Below are positions 62,039 through 64,000 of a DNA stretch of 64,000 nt, piece by piece; positions within the stretch are counted from its first letter, which is position 1; each line of letters begins with the position of its first letter. The notes beneath the pieces were generated by a model, which saw only the letters and a program-made list of their open reading frames with translations, searched no databases and was not told where the DNA came from. Location of the stretch: positions 4,774,001 through 4,838,000 of the forward strand of contig NZ_CP043959.1 in NCBI RefSeq assembly GCF_008632955.1. The letters are read 5' to 3'. Source of the stretch: Streptomyces tendae (GTDB lineage: Bacteria; Actinomycetota; Actinomycetes; Streptomycetales; Streptomycetaceae). The position numbers and the translations under genes are program-made.

Positions 62039-62827
62039 ATGCTGAAGGGTTACGCCGTCCCGCTGTCCCCCAAGGGCGAGGCCAACATCGCCCCGACACC
62101 GCCGTGGCACTACGCCGGCGACATCGTCGGCGTCGAGTTCTTCACGGAGCCCGCCGCGGCCGAGGCGACGCTGCCGGAGGGACTGGACCCGGATCCGGAC
62201 ACCTCCGGCCGGGTCGTCGCCTTCTTCGTGGACTGGCAGTTCAACGGCGAGCAGGACGAGTACCTCGACCCCGTCCGCAGCCAGTACCGGGAGTTCTTCG
62301 TGCTGGTCGACGCCCGTCACCAGGGCCGGCCGGTGTCGTGGTGCCCGTACATCTACGTCGACAACCATCACGCGCTGGCCCGTGGTTGGATCCAGGGCTT
62401 CCCGAAGAAGGCCGGCAACGTGCATCAGACGCGGGTGTTCGCCTCGCCGGGCAAGGCCTCGCCGACGCTGTCGCCAGGCGCCCGCTTCGGGGCGTCCCTC
62501 TCCTGCGACGAGCGGACCCTCGCCACGGCGCGGGTGACGCTCCAGGCCCCGATGGAGGACCCGTCGGCCCTGCTCAGCCGGGACACGATCAACCTGCGGC
62601 ACTTCCCCACGCTGGAGGTCGGCAAGTACGACAAGCCCGCGGTGCACGAACTGGTCCGCATGGACTACGCCGACCAGCAGGTGGCCGAGGTGTGGACCGG
62701 TACCAGTGAGATCGAGCTGCTCCAGGCACCGGGCGAGGAACTGGCGGACCTGGCTCCCGTCCGCGCGGGCATGGGCTTCCGCGCCTCCATGTCCTACAAC
62801 GTCACGCAGGTCGAGCCGCTCGGGTAA
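62039..62827 (+). CDS. Acetoacetate decarboxylase-family protein
   Basis: 262 residues. The Schiff-base Lys is in GWIQGFPKKAGN (Lys123 or Lys124), with the Glu/Arg-rich neighbourhood (YREFFVLVDARHQG) typical of the family. It may decarboxylate acetoacetate or act as an aldolase-dehydratase on a beta-keto acid. GGAGGAG precedes the ATG. It sits between the tautomerase and a TPP enzyme, suggesting a shared short catabolic pathway. Confidence 0.85.
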   Translation: MLKGYAVPLSPKGEANIAPTPPWHYAGDIVGVEFFTEPAAAEATLPEGLDPDPDTSGRVVAFFVDWQFNGEQDEYLDPVRSQYREFFVLVDARHQGRPVSWCPYIYVDNHHALARGWIQGFPKKAGNVHQTRVFASPGKASPTLSPGARFGASLSCDERTLATARVTLQAPMEDPSALLSRDTINLRHFPTLEVGKYDKPAVHELVRMDYADQQVAEVWTGTSEIELLQAPGEELADLAPVRAGMGFRASMSYNVTQVEPLG

Positions 62828-62927
62828 CGCCGGCTCCCGGTGCCGTCGGTCCCGCCCGCGCCGACGCCCGCCGCAGGGATCGACGGGACCTCTCTCCCCC
62901 ACGCAGTCCGAAGACAGGGGCCACACC

Positions 62928-64000
62928 ATGAGTACGACCGTCGCAGACCGCATGGTCGAGGCACTGGCCGCCTCCGGCGTCCGCCGCGTCCACGGCCTTC
63001 CCGGCGATTCCCTGAACGGCTTCACCGACGCGCTGCGCCGCAACGGGACCGTCGGGTGGACGCACGTCCGGCACGAGGAGACGGCCGCCTTCGCCGCCGC
63101 CGGGGAGGCCTCCCTGACCGGACACCTCGCCGTCGCGGCGGGCAGTTGCGGCCCGGGCAATCTCCACCTGATCAACGGCCTGTACGAGGCCCAGCGCAGC
63201 CGGGTGCCCGTCCTGGCGATCGCCGCCCACATCCCGAGCGAGGAGATCGGCAGCGAGTACTTCCAGGAGACCCACCCGCAGGACGTGTTCCGCGAGTGCA
63301 GCGTGTACTGCGAGCTCGCCAGTACCCCGGAGCAGGTGCCGCGGCTGCTGCACATCGCCATGCGGATGGCCGTCGAACGGGGCGGGGTGTCCGTCCTCGT
63401 GGTCCCCGGGGACATGCTGCTGGCCGCTCTCGGCGACGCCGGGGCGTTCGCGCGCCCGGTCCTGAGGACCGCGTCGCACGTGACGCCGGACGGCGACGCC
63501 CTCGCCGAGGCCGCCGGCGTCCTCAACGACGCGGACCGGGTGACGATCCTGGGCGGCGCCGGCTGCCTGGGCGCCCACGCCGAGGTCATGGCCCTGGCGG
63601 ACGCGCTGCGGTCCCCGGTCGTGCACTCGCTGCGGGGCAAGGAGCACCTCGAGTACGACAACCCCTACGACGTGGGCCTGACCGGCCTCATCGGCTACAG
63701 CTCGGGCTACCGCGCCATGGAGCACTGCGACGCCCTGCTCATGCTGGGGACCGACTTCCCCTACCGGCCGTTCTACCCGCCTCCGGACGTGCCCGTCGTC
63801 CAGGTCGACATCCGCGGCGAGCACATCGGACGGCGCACCGGGGTCACGGTGCCGCTCGTGGGCACGGTGAAGGACACGGCCGCCGCGCTGCTGCCCCTGC
63901 TCCGGCCGAAGACCGACGGCGCGTTCGCGGAGAAGCTCACCAAGCACTACCGGCGCGTGCGCTCCCACCTGGACCGGCTCGGTGAGGCGAGGCCGACCGA
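62928..64000 (+). CDS. Thiamine-diphosphate enzyme, pyruvate oxidase-like, truncated by the window
   Basis: At least 357 residues are visible and the frame is open at the right edge. The N-terminal Pyr domain has GLPGDSLNGFTDAL, the activating Glu in RHEETAAFAAAGEA, and GPGNLHLINGLYEAQRS; the central Rossmann-like domain (about 190-330) has TILGGAGCLGAHAEVMALAD and VDIRGEHIGRR. This matches pyruvate dehydrogenase (quinone)/PoxB or related pyruvate-oxidase enzymes. The C-terminal TPP-binding half is beyond the window. CAGGGG precedes the ATG at 62928. Confidence 0.9.
   Translation, partial: MSTTVADRMVEALAASGVRRVHGLPGDSLNGFTDALRRNGTVGWTHVRHEETAAFAAAGEASLTGHLAVAAGSCGPGNLHLINGLYEAQRSRVPVLAIAAHIPSEEIGSEYFQETHPQDVFRECSVYCELASTPEQVPRLLHIAMRMAVERGGVSVLVVPGDMLLAALGDAGAFARPVLRTASHVTPDGDALAEAAGVLNDADRVTILGGAGCLGAHAEVMALADALRSPVVHSLRGKEHLEYDNPYDVGLTGLIGYSSGYRAMEHCDALLMLGTDFPYRPFYPPPDVPVVQVDIRGEHIGRRTGVTVPLVGTVKDTAAALLPLLRPKTDGAFAEKLTKHYRRVRSHLDRLGEARPT

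Overview
The window is high-GC actinobacterial DNA, almost certainly Streptomyces. The gene style fits: strong third-position G+C, GGAGG-type ribosome sites, GTG starts and many overlapping genes. It also carries a complete type II polyketide spore-pigment (whiE-type) cluster in the S. coelicolor order. No rRNA, tRNA, insertion sequence or CRISPR array was seen.

Layout. 0-8.2 kb is a stress and signalling block: a sodium/solute symporter fused to PAS, GAF, SpoIIE-phosphatase and ATPase modules, a tandem universal stress protein, a sulfur-redox group (DoxX-like protein, rhodanese, CsoR/CstR-type repressor with a palindromic operator), and CBS-BON and DUF1876 proteins that each follow a box like the OsdR/DevR dormancy box. 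8.2-17.2 kb holds a lipoprotein L,D-transpeptidase, a two-component system, the dhaKLM operon, a secreted GH75 chitosanase, an FN3 lipoprotein and a small secreted protein. 17.3-31.8 kb is mixed metabolism and regulation: XRE, PadR, MarR and GntR regulators, an SDR, FadH, a second SpoIIE phosphatase, a glutamine-methyltransferase-like protein, a molybdopterin/flavin redox pair, a CE7 esterase, a thioesterase and a methyltransferase. 31.9-40.9 kb carries a D,D-carboxypeptidase, a FadR-type regulator plus asparaginase pair, a desaturase, small regulators, an SseB-like protein, a long-form GAPDH and a repeat-rich unknown protein.

40.9-48.2 kb is the spore-pigment cluster: a divergent FAD hydroxylase, then ORFI, cupin, KS-alpha, KS-beta (CLF), ACP, aromatase/cyclase and TcmI-like cyclase. 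It is closed by a 16-bp-stem terminator. A convergent O-methyltransferase and a secreted beta-helix protein follow. 50.4-64 kb is an accessory redox and catabolism region: FMN reductase, enoyl-CoA hydratase, two very similar MarR proteins pointing towards each other around three SDRs and a VOC protein, a disulfide oxidoreductase, a broken alcohol dehydrogenase, GPP34, tautomerase, acetoacetate decarboxylase and a TPP enzyme cut by the window end.

Five genes are split by small indels (DoxX-like, sensor kinase, GntR, carboxypeptidase, alcohol dehydrogenase). Four of the five are explained by bases missing from short G or C runs, which looks more like consensus error than decay. The most interesting leads are the transporter-phosphatase fusion, the paired MarR module with shared operators and two SDRs lacking the catalytic Tyr/Lys, the persulfide-type repressor cassette, and several unassigned palindromic operators.
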